A DNA stretch of 39,000 nt. It comes from Tubiluchus corallicola (Eukaryota > Priapulida > Priapulimorpha > Priapulimorphida > Tubiluchidae). Location of the stretch: positions 126,001-165,000 of the forward strand of contig JAQGDQ010000184.1 of the NCBI GenBank assembly GCA_030141605.1. The letters are read 5' to 3'. A model generated the notes under the pieces. The model made no database searches and had not been told where the DNA came from. It saw only the letters and a program-made list of their open reading frames with translations. Position numbers and translations under genes: made by a program. Below, in pieces: positions 11,561 through 24,600 of this stretch; the stretch's first letter is position 1; every line of letters starts with the position of its first letter.

Positions 11561-12629
11561 AAACCTTTGATAGTTTTAATGGTGGGAAACATTTTTGTGA
11601 TTGTTGTAAACGATTGTGAGTGAACCTAAGAGGTGCAAAGAAGAACAAAACTGAAGGTAATTATGCATTATCACTACAATTATTGCATATCTATTTTGGT
11701 AATTCTACAAAAAGAAAAAAGACAAGTAGGCTTATGAAACAAAAAAGTAGTTTATTATGTATGATGTATAATGAAAGACAACAATAGTTGTATGAAATTG
11801 AGTAATAGTGTGACTAGTGTATGATATGGCAGCACTCTGTTAGAAGCATTGGCCTGCACATTTTTATGTATTATGTAAATATCATTGCAATTATGTTGTG
11901 TATTTTTTACCAATTTTCTGAAGCTTTTATTTAGCATTTTCTTTTACTGCATGAACTGCATCATTGTGAATTTTGGAGTAATTGGACCACTTAAGTTTCT
12001 GGTTGGCTTGGTGGAACTTGTTAGTGTGACTTAGGTCGGTACTTGTATTACCTATAATAGTATTTTCAAAGTTATTGGAAAACCTCATAATTTAATGTCA
12101 GTATGACAACCACAGCAGTAATAATAAGGAGCCCAGAATAGCAAGGGAGTCAAAAATTTAAGCAAACCAGAAGATTCGGAGAGAATTTAGTATGATTGGC
12201 TCACATGCTGATAACATAACTAAATTTGTATTTGAACGTTTGAACCAGGTAAAAAGTTATCCTTATGCTATAAGTACAGGTACTTGAAAAAAATTTTAGT
12301 TTCTGCTGCTAGTTAGTTACAATTGCAAAATAAGATTTTCAGAAAATTGATATAAACATCCAAGAATACTATTACGGCTGTAACAGTTGTTACAGTTCAA
12401 ACAACTATGGCCAATTATTGTTACACTAATGCAGAGAACCCAGATTATTGGTAATAGCAGTTAGAAATTTGAAGAACGCCAGTTAAATTTCAAATCGAAA
12501 ATGAAAATTTAATCTGCCAGCAAATTTTGTAGTCCAATAAACATTTAGGTTACACTTCTTTCAGTTTTACAATGACACCCTTAAATAAAATGAGATAAAA
12601 TTAAATCAGCAAACTAGTTTAAGTATCAT
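11561..12629. other. Intergenic stretch without recognised features
   Basis: AT-rich sequence between the EIF3I 3' end and the CpG-richer patch near 12.65 kb. Short ORFs on the minus strand (60-65 codons) have no recognisable similarity and AT-driven composition. Confidence 0.5.
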
Positions 12630-12872
12630 GCCGCAGATGGCGATACAAGCGTCGCGCGATTTTCACGCAAAACGCACGTAAAATGGTAAATAACGTGTAA
12701 TTAAGCTTAAATTTTGTCATTTTTACGCATCTGTGTTCCTTCGGTTTTAAGCATGTCCTATTTGAAATACATCTCATAGCGCGGTTGGGGGTTAAGCATA
12801 AATGACCGCTTTTTGCTTCAATCTTTGGATTCTTGTGTTAACGCTTCTAATATTCATTACTACTGCTAAGGA
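12630..12872 (+). promoter_or_regulatory. Candidate HTATSF1 promoter and non-coding first exon
   Basis: This is a locally CpG-rich patch (GCCGCAGATGGCG, GCGTCGCGCGATTTTCACGC, TAGCGCGG) in an otherwise CpG-poor gap. It ends at a good donor, AAGGAGTAAGT, with GT at 12873. The HTATSF1 coding exon is preceded by a pyrimidine-rich tract ending ATTTTAG at 15579, so a spliced 5' UTR starting here is plausible. GCAGATGGCG resembles the ATGGCGGC-type motif common at housekeeping start sites. Inference only. Confidence 0.25.
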
Positions 12873-13815
12873 GTAAGTATTAATATTATTCTGCTCTATA
12901 TCAATTGATTTGGCTCTCCCTTGTTAAGTACGTTCTATTGATCAGAAGATTGTTATTTTAAAGTCTGATTGTTTCACCAACTTGTTTAGGTTCTCGTCTG
13001 TTAGACCTACACAATACTTATTAAAACCTACATTATTATTTTATCTGCGACCTAAACTATTTTACTCTATGACTGTGTAGTTTGTATTTATGTGGTGTGA
13101 GCAAAATTATTACATACTTACCACGTTTTATCCCACTTTCCCCACCTAATGTGTTGCTTCTCATGCATTTAATGTTAACAACAGAACACATAAGACAAGA
13201 ACTTTTATTTCACATAACAAGATATACAGATTGTAGTCAGTTGACAGTTAAATATTTAAATAGTGTGGGGAAAGGGAACGACCATATGGTCTTTTACTCC
13301 CTTCCCCTATATAAAGTGAAATAAATAATTTTAATCAGCATTGTAGACAATAATAAAGTTATTTTTTATGAGTACAACATAATGGTGTTTGTTTTTTTAA
13401 TTTTTTTCAGTAACTCCTTTAATCAAATTTTAGATAGTATAGAAGCATGAGTTACTCTAAGCATAAACAGAAAATAAAATGATTATACTGTTTTGTGAAA
13501 CAGGGAACTTGCGAATTGCCATGATTAAAGAAAAAGACATTTACATGTTTGATCATAAGGTATAAAAAGACAATTTTTTTATGAGGAAATATTATCATGA
13601 ACAATTATAAAGTGTCATATTTTTGGTGACCTTGAGGTATATAGATTAATTTTTGATTAATACCAGTATACAGATAGTGGTAGTCATTTCCAGAATTTCT
13701 AGGAGTGTGGGTTTCGAGGATTAACATCATTAATTAAAAAAGTATAAGAAAATATATAGACAAGAAAGAAGATGACCACACGTGCATAGTTGATAGATTC
13801 AGAGAGAGTACTTAT

Positions 13816-14390
13816 TCAATAATATTTTTTTATAGTTTTCATTGCTGAAGTCAAAACTGTACACGACTTTAGCTCAGAGGGTAAATTATTCCAGAGTTTT
13901 GTACCATTATGTTGCATACTATTTAAACCATAAGATGATTCGAAAAATTTCCTCAATTTTATTTAGTTTGCTGTCCATTGCAGTGATTTTGCTTGTCAAT
14001 TCGTGCAGCAGTCTTTGACATTTATTGTCGTCTTTTTAACCTGACTTCTCTTCCGAAATTATGAGACTATTACCTGATGTAGACGCAATTTCTGCTGTAT
14101 CTGCGTAAGCCGCCATATTGTTAGCTGATTGCCTCGTCGTGATTCGTAGTCTGCTCGACTCTGCCGAACTATCACTGGCTGTGTTTGCTTCTTTTGGTTT
14201 TTTCTATCTCCTCCGGGAACCATGTAGTTTATCTAAATTTTGTCCAGGGATAGCACATAAACTAGTAGCACAACATTTATTTCAAAGGTGGCCCCATTTA
14301 TTATTACTGGCATGTCACTTTGATAAAGCTACATTTTGGTCAAAGAACCAGCGGTAGGTCTTCCCATTATTTAAGTCTTTGATATGGCTC
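13816..14390 (-). mobile_element. Internally deleted LINE: ORF1-like start joined to ORF2 C-terminus
   Basis: On the minus strand, from right to left, one reads a cysteine/tryptophan zinc-finger-like remnant (KWGHL...NKCC near 14290), a serine-rich stretch, MAAYADTAEIASTSGNS (ATG at 14116-14114), a short heptad-like segment ELTSKITAMDSKLNKIEEIF (about 13940-14010), and then GTKLWNNLPSELKSCTVL ending at a TGA (13818-13816). The last motif is typical of the far C-terminus of LINE reverse-transcriptase ORFs, while the preceding part looks like a LINE ORF1. Stops are present. It lies upstream of the HTATSF1 coding start. Confidence 0.6.
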
Positions 14391-15579
14391 TGGAATTGCA
14401 CACATGACTTCCCAGGTAGGAAGTGAGCATGCTACCACTGATCATTCCTTCAAATAACAAAGGGATGATTTAATACATTTATTTATTGAAGTAGGCCTTG
14501 ATTGTTGTCTAATTGTGGGATAGTACAGTTGGTAGACAGTTAATGTGTGTATAACAGTTCACCTTTATGCGGTAGTTAGGGGTAATTATGTGACTATTTG
14601 ATTTCCATTTATGCCCAAAAAAAACTAATGTTAAAAAAACAAGCCAAACACTAAGAACTTTTGTTTTATCTCATGATACTACCTTAATTGCATATTAACT
14701 TATGATACTGTACATGGTACCGATGTATCTGCATATGCAGCCTTCATTGATATTGTACACGAAATGTCAGTTAAAAAACTAGTATCGTATATGTAGTAAT
14801 TTTAGACAATAATCTTCAAGCTTCAAAACATATTCATTCATATATTCGTTGTGCATTAGTTTTGTCATGTACGTGTGGGTTATAGTGAGTTTCTAATATG
14901 TAGTCACATTAGTCTGTCTTTGTATACATTAGTGTACTCTTGCTCTGCAAATGGAGGGTTTTGTTTATTTTATTTTGAAAATACCTTAATTGCAAAGAAT
15001 TAGTCACTGTATTCTGTAGCTTGTAATTACAGCTTAGATTCCTGGCTTCATGTGAGTGACGTGACTACCTTTTGTCATCTTTTGTGTATTTGATTTGTGT
15101 CCGGTAAATTTATGTTTGTTTGACATTAATTGCTCATAATAATGTAGCTGTAGGCTGAGGGATGTAATGATATATAGTTAAAACTTAAATGTAGACTACT
15201 AATGAATTAATGGATGCATAAGAAATTATCGGTTCTTGTAAGCAATACAAAACTCTTAGTAAATGTTCTTTCCAAACTTTTAGTAAATTTTGGTTTTTGG
15301 CACATAACTTTTGTTTGTCTGCTGTCTATTTTATTTGCTTCTAATATTTACATACATAGTAGCTGCTAGTGATTAGTAGAATAACACAAGCATAAACAAT
15401 GAATAGTTTTAAAACAATCTGGTGATTTTCAGAGAATGTGATGATCAATGTGGCTTGATAGTTTGCTGTGCAGCTATTAATTAAATCTAATGTAATAACA
15501 GTTTTTCAAACATACTGTTTTTCATTTAACCTTAACTATACTGTAATTGATTTTCTGATTGTGTCTTTTAATATTTTAG
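14391..15579. other. Non-coding sequence upstream of HTATSF1 coding exon 1
   Basis: AT-rich, without recognised repeats or exons; it probably belongs to the 5' intron or upstream flank of HTATSF1. The last bases form an acceptor-like tract ending at 15579. Confidence 0.4.
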
Positions 15580-15607
15580 ATAGATAAATATTAGACAGCT
15601 GCATACC

Positions 15608-18600
15608 ATGTCAGATAACGAAGATTTTGAAGAACAGCTTCGACTGGAGGAGCTGGAAAAAGAACAAACTAATAGTACCTATTCTATTATATTAATGAAC
15701 ACAAGCGTGTAATGCTCAGTTGTGATTCTTGGCAACATTTCGGTAGCTGAGTATGGTCAACATTTTACTGAGCTTTAACGTTTTGCATTTCATCTTGCTT
15801 TTATTACATTATTTATAATGGTTGCTTAGTTTTTCTTGAGATTTTTTTATTAGAATTTAGCACTTATCTTACGGTGCTTTCAGACCAGATGAGTGTGAAC
15901 TGTTTTGCATGTTACTGTTGGTAAGTTATTGCAAACTCTCCAACAGTTGCCGCGAGTTGATTACCTGCAATGCTACTATCTAGTGTGAATGCCTCGACAA
16001 GTTACTCTCGACACTTCTCACTCACAGTGAATAGAGAAGAGAGTGTCAGCTCGTGCTTACTGTCAGTGAGTAACTTGCACAAGTTTTGCCGTACCGTCTG
16101 AACATGCAAGCGTGCGAGCTGTTTGGCGAGTTTACTTCAGGAGAAAACTCGCCAGTCTGAGTGCACCGGTACTAAGTTATTTTACTGTACTCGTTACTGT
16201 TTGGTTTGGTTACTGTAAAGCAACATTTTTGTAGTAAACTTGAAACCCTTTCAGACAAATTTGTGGTTGTGAGTGATTTCTTTCACTTACCAACAAAATT
16301 CTGCGTACAGTCATACTTCGGTTTTTAAACGTCTCAGTACTCGTACAAATCGGTTTTCGACCAGAAAATTCGAGTTGAGATTGTCTCCGTTCTCGACCAG
16401 AATTTCCGTACTCGACCAACCGCCAAACTATGGTGAACGCATGCGCGGCCAGCCGAGTAGAGCCGAGCGTAACCGACCGCGCCCGAGAGTAGTCATACAC
16501 GTGTTTCTGCTCTTGCTTACGTATACCATCACATTGCTCCAACACTCAAGGTTTTTCATGCAGGAATAATTATGTTTTTCTTTCTAAGGAATTCTATTAT
16601 GTTTTTCTTATCAATAATATCGCATCTACTGTTTGAATAAGCATTTTTGCATTACATTTCGTTTTAGTGATACTTTACAATTCATTTGGTGCTTGAGAAC
16701 AGATTATTTGCTTTTACATTATTTCTTGTGGGAATAAATGATTCGTTACTCAACCAAATTGGTTTTCAAACACTTTTTAGGAACAAATTATGGTGGAAAA
16801 CCGAGGTATGACTGTATTAAAATTGGACTCCTTTAGGACTCATTAAAGTATTTCACAGGCATTATTTATCAGCCTATTGTTTGTTTTAAGTGCATTGGCT
16901 TGACAAAAAGTCTAGACGTTCGATATGTTAGCTTGCATACTGAGATATTTTTGTATAAAGAGGTCCATTTCGTTGTGACGCAGGTTTTGTTCTCATTCTT
17001 ATTGTTCGTATAATGTTTTTAGCCCGTTTTTATACTGTGATATCACTATAAAGTTACTCTGTATTCTAATTTTTCACAAAAATGGATTCTATGGAAACAG
17101 TAAATGACATTCTGAATGGCATATCCAGACAATTGGGCATAAAGGCTCAATAAACACCTAATCCAATTGTGTGCATCCCAGACTAGTTATTTAACAAACT
17201 ACCACTAATATTACCATTTTAATTTTTTACTGCCATAATGGGCATTTGCAAAAGTTGATCTTGGAAATAATTTCTGAGAAAAACAGTAGTGACCTTATTG
17301 ACAATTTCCAAGTAGTATGCAGGTCAAAGTATCAGAACGTGGTTATACTGTTGACAGAAACTCCCTAATTTTGATAATTGCTGATTCTGAACTTTGGTGG
17401 TGTATAGGTACAGCTAAAAAACTCCTAAAAAACTGCTAAAAAAACCGTTGCATGTCAAATTCTTTTTGCACAATTTTTAAATACACTTCTAAAAGGAATT
17501 AAAAAGTGCTATTTTCATTAATTTGCCATCACACAAACCCACTGAGCTCGTCCCTCTGGTAATACTCGTAGGTAATGTGCAAAATGTTTGGCTGCTTAAC
17601 AGAATATGTTGTACGCTGTTGAAATTACGTGATGCACTTTTTAAATTATATCTATTGAAAGGTTCAGCGACTTTTTGTTAATTTTGCAGAAACTGTTTGG
17701 CGAAGTGAAACGTACTACAAATACTGCACAGATCTGTCTTCTTGTGATGGACTTTTGGCATCTATAGTTGTTATTTTTACTAGGTTTGGAAAAGGGAAAA
17801 GTCTACACTGATGAAGATGGCACAACTTTTGAGTGGGATCCTGCAAAAAAGGCTTATTTTCCCAAGGTAAGGCAAAGACAGCTGTCTTCAGTGTTTTGTT
17901 CATATTGTATCTGTTTTGTAATCCGAAAGTTACAGTGTTTGATACTTATGTGTCAGCATAGCTCTGTAAAGTTTTTTAGTGTCTAGGACGAATGTATTTT
18001 GTTTTTCCCCGACGAGTAAGATTATTTGTTGATTTGTTGTGGTTTTTTCTGTAAGATAATACTTTGTAGCAAAAAGATTTTTTTTTATTAATTTTGGCAT
18101 CCAGTTTCTGTTATGGTGACTCGGACATTTAATTGCTAAACAGGCTAACTTAACATGAATTGTTATGGCAAGACTAGAAGACTGGAACCTGGCCCATTAT
18201 TAAGGCTAATACTATTAAGATGAAGCACTGAACTGGTCGAAGTGATTGAGTGAATAAAGCCTGCACAGAGCCGCACGGTGAACCCCACAGTTGGCCATCA
18301 TCCGTGTACTGACTAGCCTCTGCACACTGCTTAACTTTAGTCACCAGGCACAATCTATGACTACTGCGCTTTTATCTTCACCCTAAATACTAAAGCAATT
18401 TTTCACAAAATTTATGATCCATAAGCATTGAGCCTTTCACAACTTTTCAGTTAGACATTTTTTCTGAAAACTTGAGTTTAACAAAGAGCTGTACAGCACT
18501 GAAGTTTTATATATATGTAGATATCTATATGTATATATACAGATTGATCAGGACTTCATTGCAAACTACCAGGCTAGCTATGGAGTTGAGACAGACTTCG

Positions 18601-21600
18601 AAAAGGTCTCTGAAAAATCAAAGGAGGAGTTAGCATACTGGAATTATTATCGACAGTGGCATTCCCAAGTAAGGGCGGTACTTTTACCAGTTCTTTTGCA
18701 CATGTTTCAAGAAGTTTTTTAATAATTAATACCCAGCGTCCACTGCATGTTCAGGTCTGTTTGATACAACATCATCAGAATATGGAAAATTTTATTGTGA
18801 ACAGGTTACTAGTCAACCAGTAAGACCAGGCAGCTACCGGTTGTTTTTTGGGCTGTGAGGGGTAATGAATCTTGCATTTTTGAAGGTAAGTTTGTTCTTG
18901 ATACTTTTCCTACGGGTCAATGATCCCTTTAACGATTACTGAAATTCAAAGATGTGTGAGGTCCAAGCAATTTCTATCCTGGTTTCGTCATTATCGCTGT
19001 CACCAAGGTTGGCTCAGTTGGATGTGCCTGAGATAGAGCTACACATCTCAGTTCCTGAAGAGATGGAACTGCCAATAACCATTAGTTATTTGGTGGGTTG
19101 TTCCAATAGTACTTAGGCAGTCAAGCAATATTAAAATTTAATAAGTATGCTAAAGTGTGGACATTTCTATCTGTTTTTAATTTCACCTTATTAAGAACAG
19201 AGTAAAGTACATTTAGCCTAGGTTTTAGGCAAGAAATTGGTTTATTAGCCTAACTGCTGGTGTTTGGTAGAGATGAGCTGAACTTCGGATTTTGTTTGAT
19301 AACAGTAGGAGGTGAGTTAAATGACCTTGAGGTAGACATTACGATGTAGTCATAATATCTGTCTTACATTTATCCTAACATGTGACACATCGCCTTGAAT
19401 TGGAAGATCTGACTGTAAATTATTGCTTTTTTCTGTTTTTGGATGTGTACTTTAAACATACTCATCTTTGAGGTGATTACAAATATTAATTATTGATTTG
19501 AGTTTATTAATGTGATCTTTAAATACACACAATTTTAAAACTTTGGTTATACATGACTCTATTGTAAGAGGGATATTTTTTGTTTCCCATCAATTTAAGC
19601 ATGTGACGTTTTTGCACTTACGAAAAGTAACAGTTGATCCTTTTTTCATGTTATTTTATTATTATAATTACGTCCATGTTTATGTGGTATATATAGCCAT
19701 TTTTGCAAACTCTGAGAAGTATGAAAGTTCTTACAATATCTGTGTATTTGTAGGTTTATCCAGAGAAGTCACAGAAGAAACCCGAAGATGACAGCTTAGA
19801 CGTTGAAGAGAAATTAAAAGACGCAGAAGCAGAGCATAAGTCATCATGTTAGTGTTTGGAAATTAGCTAGGGGAAATTAAATTTTCAAATCCTTTTATGT
19901 TTCTTTACTTACATGTGTCTCTTATATGACTTGTACTATAGTATGAGAGTAACATACCAAGTAGTCTTAGTAAGTTGGTTGCACTTCTACAGTATTGGTG
20001 CATATTTGTAGCTGTGGTTACCTGATTTCCAGACAGTGTTAATAAAACTTAATTGCAAAAAACTTGAGGTTTTCGATTCATTTTAGAAAATTCCAGTAGG
20101 AGTACATTTACTCTATTGTTGTACTTGAGAGCAAATGCTGTACGTGTCAAATATTACATATTAAATTGTTTGCTATTATGTTGGGCTTTTATTATTGGCA
20201 AATAAATATGCACTGCTGTTGTTATTCCTAGTGCAAACATGGGGTGATCCGCAGGCATTTTTTGCATGGTACAGTGCACTGACCGAACAACAGAGGACCG
20301 AGTGGTATGAATCATTGACAGAGGAACAGCGGCAGTCATATTGGGAGTACTATACCCAGTATGCTGGTTACTATAATCAGCAAGCTGCAGATGCCAGTAA
20401 AACAGGAGAGAGCAGTGGGGACGGGTCGACTAAAGTCGCTCCGGGACAGAAACGGAAGCATGAACCAAGTATGATTTTATTCATGGCTGTTAAAATTTTG
20501 CCTGGCAATTTTTGAACCTAAAATCTGCTTGATTTTTCATAGGCTAAACCTGTTCTTAATAATTTATATAAACTTATATTCAGATGTCATTGTATCACTG
20601 TCAAAGTAAGACTTTTTGGGTACCCGATTGATAATTTTTGAATCACGATATCGGCCATTGTGGTACAGTGAAAATGTATAAATCACGATATCGGCCATTG
20701 TGGTACAGTGATAATGCATGAATCACGATATCGGTCATTGTGGTACAGTGATAATGTATGAATCACGATATCGGCCATTGTGGTACAGTGATAATGTATG
20801 AATCACGATATTGGCCATTGTGATACAGTGATAATGCGTGAATCACGATACCGGCCATTGTGGTACAGCTAGCTTGTTTTTAAGTCGACGTTTTTAGTTA
20901 ACTCGGCTAACCTTCATATCATCCCTACATTGACTTACACAGTTAGAGGTCTATTGAGAAATTAAAGATTGCATAATTCTTAGGTTTTTGTATTAATGTA
21001 ATTTCTTGTGAATTTTTAGCTTGGTTTGAGGTTGAAGGTGAGAAAAACACAAATGTTTATGTCAGCAATTTACCCAGTGATGTGACCACTGAGGAGTTCC
21101 AGGAACTGATGTCCAAATGTGGTTTAATTATGCAAGATCCCGATACAAAGCAAGCTAAAATAAAATTGTACAAAGACCAAGAAGGAAATCTCAAAGGAGA
21201 TGGACTTTGCACTTATTTAAAGGTACAGCTGTGGCTTGTGTTTAGCAATGGATAATATATCTACTACGCATATGACTCGATAATGCCAGGTATTTGTGGG
21301 AAACGACTTTTGGCGAAAGCTGTAATTACTACCACGTTCGATAGATTTTAGTCTATTATACTGATTAGTGAAATTTAATAAATGCTGAATCGGTCATGGA
21401 CTAATGACCCGCCAAAGTTGTATAGCTATGTGCATGCAGTCATGGTACAAACAGTCCATTGGTGCCTATATCTTGATCCACAAAGTGTGTTTTTAAATTT
21501 TGGTCAGTGTGTTTAATACATTTACCCTCAAGACACTATTTTGTACCTTTAGAATGTTTGTAAACGTGTTGCTGCCAAGAAGTGCATTTGTGTACCTTTG

Positions 21601-24600
21601 TCAAAAAATAGCAGAGTTTGTTTAGAGCATCATTTGAGAGTTCTGTACCGTTAGCCCAGCCACTCCTAAACTGCAGTCTGCAATTTGTGTGGAGAGAAGA
21701 AGCTATGCAGAGATAGGACATTAGATGTCTAAAATGCAAAGTGTCATTTTGAACAACAGGTTCTTCTATAATGTGGCCGTACTTGTCAGTAACTTTTCCG
21801 ACTTTTTGCTCAATTGGACTGGTTTGGTACAATTTTGCTACGCTCAAGAATGACTCTGTTTATCAATCAGAGGTTTGTTGCAGCACTAGTTGACAACTAA
21901 ATTGATGACAGAACTAATTAGACCAGCATGGCTAATGTGTGGTTAAACAACACTCAGATTGACAGTAGTTCACATGAAAAGAAAATAAACTTGCCTGTCA
22001 CTATAAATTTTAGCTCCTTGTTAGATAATTAAATATCCAATTTAAGTGAAGACATAGGATAGTGAAAGTCGTGAATATCTTTCCTATGAGTGTGTTGTTT
22101 ATTGCAGTTTGAGTCAGTGAAATTAGCCGAACAACTACTACACGAGAGTGAATTCAAGGGATGCAAAATTAATGTGGAACAGGCTAAGTTTTCCATGAAA
22201 GGAGAGTTCGATCCCTCACTGAAAAAGAAGCGAAAGAAGCAGGATAAGCAAAAGCTTGAGAAGATGAAGGAAAAGTATGTGGAATCAAACCTTTCTTACT
22301 CCTGTGCTCACTTTGACTTGCTTATACTGCTCATTGCATTGTTAATGATGCACGTTGACTATGATGCCCAAACTTAATTGTGCTCAAAATGGACTGTGTA
22401 ATGAAATTCTTGAAAGTATTTGTTTGAAATCTGCACTTGCACCCCTAGTTAATCAAGTGTCTTTGTAATACATGTTTAATAATTCACATTCATCTTATAG
22501 GATAAGGGATCTTGCTTAATTTGTGTGCGTAGCATGCTGTCTGGTGATAGTACGTACCTAAGACTTGACAACCAGTTAACGTTCTTAGAGCTTTGATTTA
22601 TACTTATTGTTTGCTATGGTTTTGAAAGTAGAATTCTTGTCTACACTGTGTACAGGTGTCAACCATTGTCAGTTAACATTAAATGAACTGTAGTTGAAAC
22701 AGTCTGCAAAATACTTGCTGTTCATCAGCTGCAGTGTGTCCAGTCTGATGCGTGCCTGTTAGTTTTAGCAACTGTTACAAATGACCAAAGTAACAAAATT
22801 TATTGTGGTTAGAAAGCCCATGATCAGCCATGAAATCTAACCATATAAATTTTTTTGTCAAGTGTCACCACTGAGAAAAAATAACGAAAAACTCAAAACC
22901 TAGTCGGCAATTTTTAGCAGCAGTACTTTTTCAAACTTCGTGTAAGGTTGTAGTTCAAACAGTGATAACAATCAATGAGTTGTCATATGGGTTGTCAAAA
23001 GAGAGAACCCATGTAACCTGTTAAATGCTTGCTAGGGCATTCATTTGTTGTTATTTACTGATAACTTTCGGGTGTGCACTGGACTGGATGCACGTTAACA
23101 GCTAGCACGATGATGTTAATTACTGGACATGATAAGGACACATTTTAGTCTAAAGCAATTTATTTGTTTTTTTAGGTTGCTAGATTGGAGGCCAGACAAG
23201 TTAAAAGGTTCTCGGTACAGATATGAAAAAACTGTGGTCTTTAAGAATATGTTTCAGCCAAAGGAATTTGAGGTGCAGATATACTTTTTAAGTTTTTTTT
23301 TGAGTTAAGTTAATGATTACAAGAGGAAATTACCTTAATCAGGAAGTCAGTTTTGAATAGGTGCTTGCTATATGGGATGAAGGGCATAAACAAGGAGTTT
23401 GGCATTGTTATTGCTAAATGCATTGTGTATGATAGTAATACAGTGGGTGCTGCTATACCACCAATGTAGCAGCAGTAATCTGCCAGTATTCTTTGCAACT
23501 TTACAAGTGGAAATATCGTAGAGCAACTAAGAGTGCAGAGAGAATTTTGACAAAAGAACATTGACATATTGACAAATAAGCATTTACATCTAACATCAAA
23601 TGTTCTAGAAATTTAGCATACTTAGCAGCCTTCTCTTGTTGTCTGCTTTGGCCACCTTGTGGCGATTTTTAGGCCTGATCATATGATCAGTACGATCTGG
23701 TTGAGTGGACAGAATTTTGTAACACAAGACAATTATTTATAAGACGTTAAAATATTGTTGTGCTGTGTGTTTAGAAAGCTCATGATTTGGGGGAAATAAT
23801 ATATGCATATTCCTTTATTACTTTTAAAATTAGGTATTTAATTAAATTACAAATTAGTTAAAAATTACTACAAAGCTATAGTGTAAAAACTGCTAAATTA
23901 TGTATAATTATTGATCTTTTGGTTATTGGTATTTTTTTGGCATAAACTTTTTATTGTTTAGATGGAATGTCATGTTTTTGGGAATAAAAGACAAAAAAGA
24001 GCAAAATTTAATAATTAGGCTTCGAATGTTTATTTGGTTTTAAAAGCCCAAACATCTAAGGATCTCGCAGCCTTTGCAGTACCTGCTAAGCTGAAGAGTG
24101 ATGATTCCATATTAGTAATACTACATCTGTTAACTAATAGATTCGGTCACTTAATTGGGTCAAAGCCAAAGTGAGTCTATTAAGCGGCACCTACTGTAGT
24201 AAATTTGTTGTCAAAAACGACCAACATAAACTTTCTTCCTCAAAATTCAGTTATACAGCATGTGCATTAAGCAGATAACATTTGGTGAGAACTTACAAAC
24301 TACCTTCACAAGAAATACTTAAAGTAAGTCCTTACAGCTATGTAGACAAATTTAAAATATTTTGCCACAAAGTATGTTTCAATATTGAAAAATTCCTCAG
24401 CAGTATTTAGATTTTAATTATGTTTTGTTCTAATAGGAATGATAGGAATGCTTTTAACTGTGACATGATTTGAAGTTATTTTCAGTTTTATTTTCTATCC
24501 AGGCCAAAGTGGAAGGCCGTTCACACCTTTAGACCCTGCAAAATTGCTAAAAAATGATGTCTAGCATACACAACATGAGTCAACTTGCTAAATAGCATTG

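Noticed and set aside
16210-16569. Overlapping open frames of 111 and 98 codons on opposite strands
   Set aside because: They lie mostly inside the TA-flanked Tigger-like element and have no recognisable domain.
5940-20870. CRISPR-like arrays or bacterial contamination
   Set aside because: The 40-bp array is a head-to-tail minisatellite without unique spacers, and the window contains spliced animal genes throughout.
21536-21847. 103-codon minus-strand open frame in HTATSF1 intron 6
   Set aside because: No recognisable domain, no splice or promoter support; could be an old repeat but cannot be shown.
23675-23690. Perfect 16-bp palindrome CTGATCATATGATCAG
   Set aside because: About one such palindrome is expected by chance in a window this long, and nothing else marks the site.
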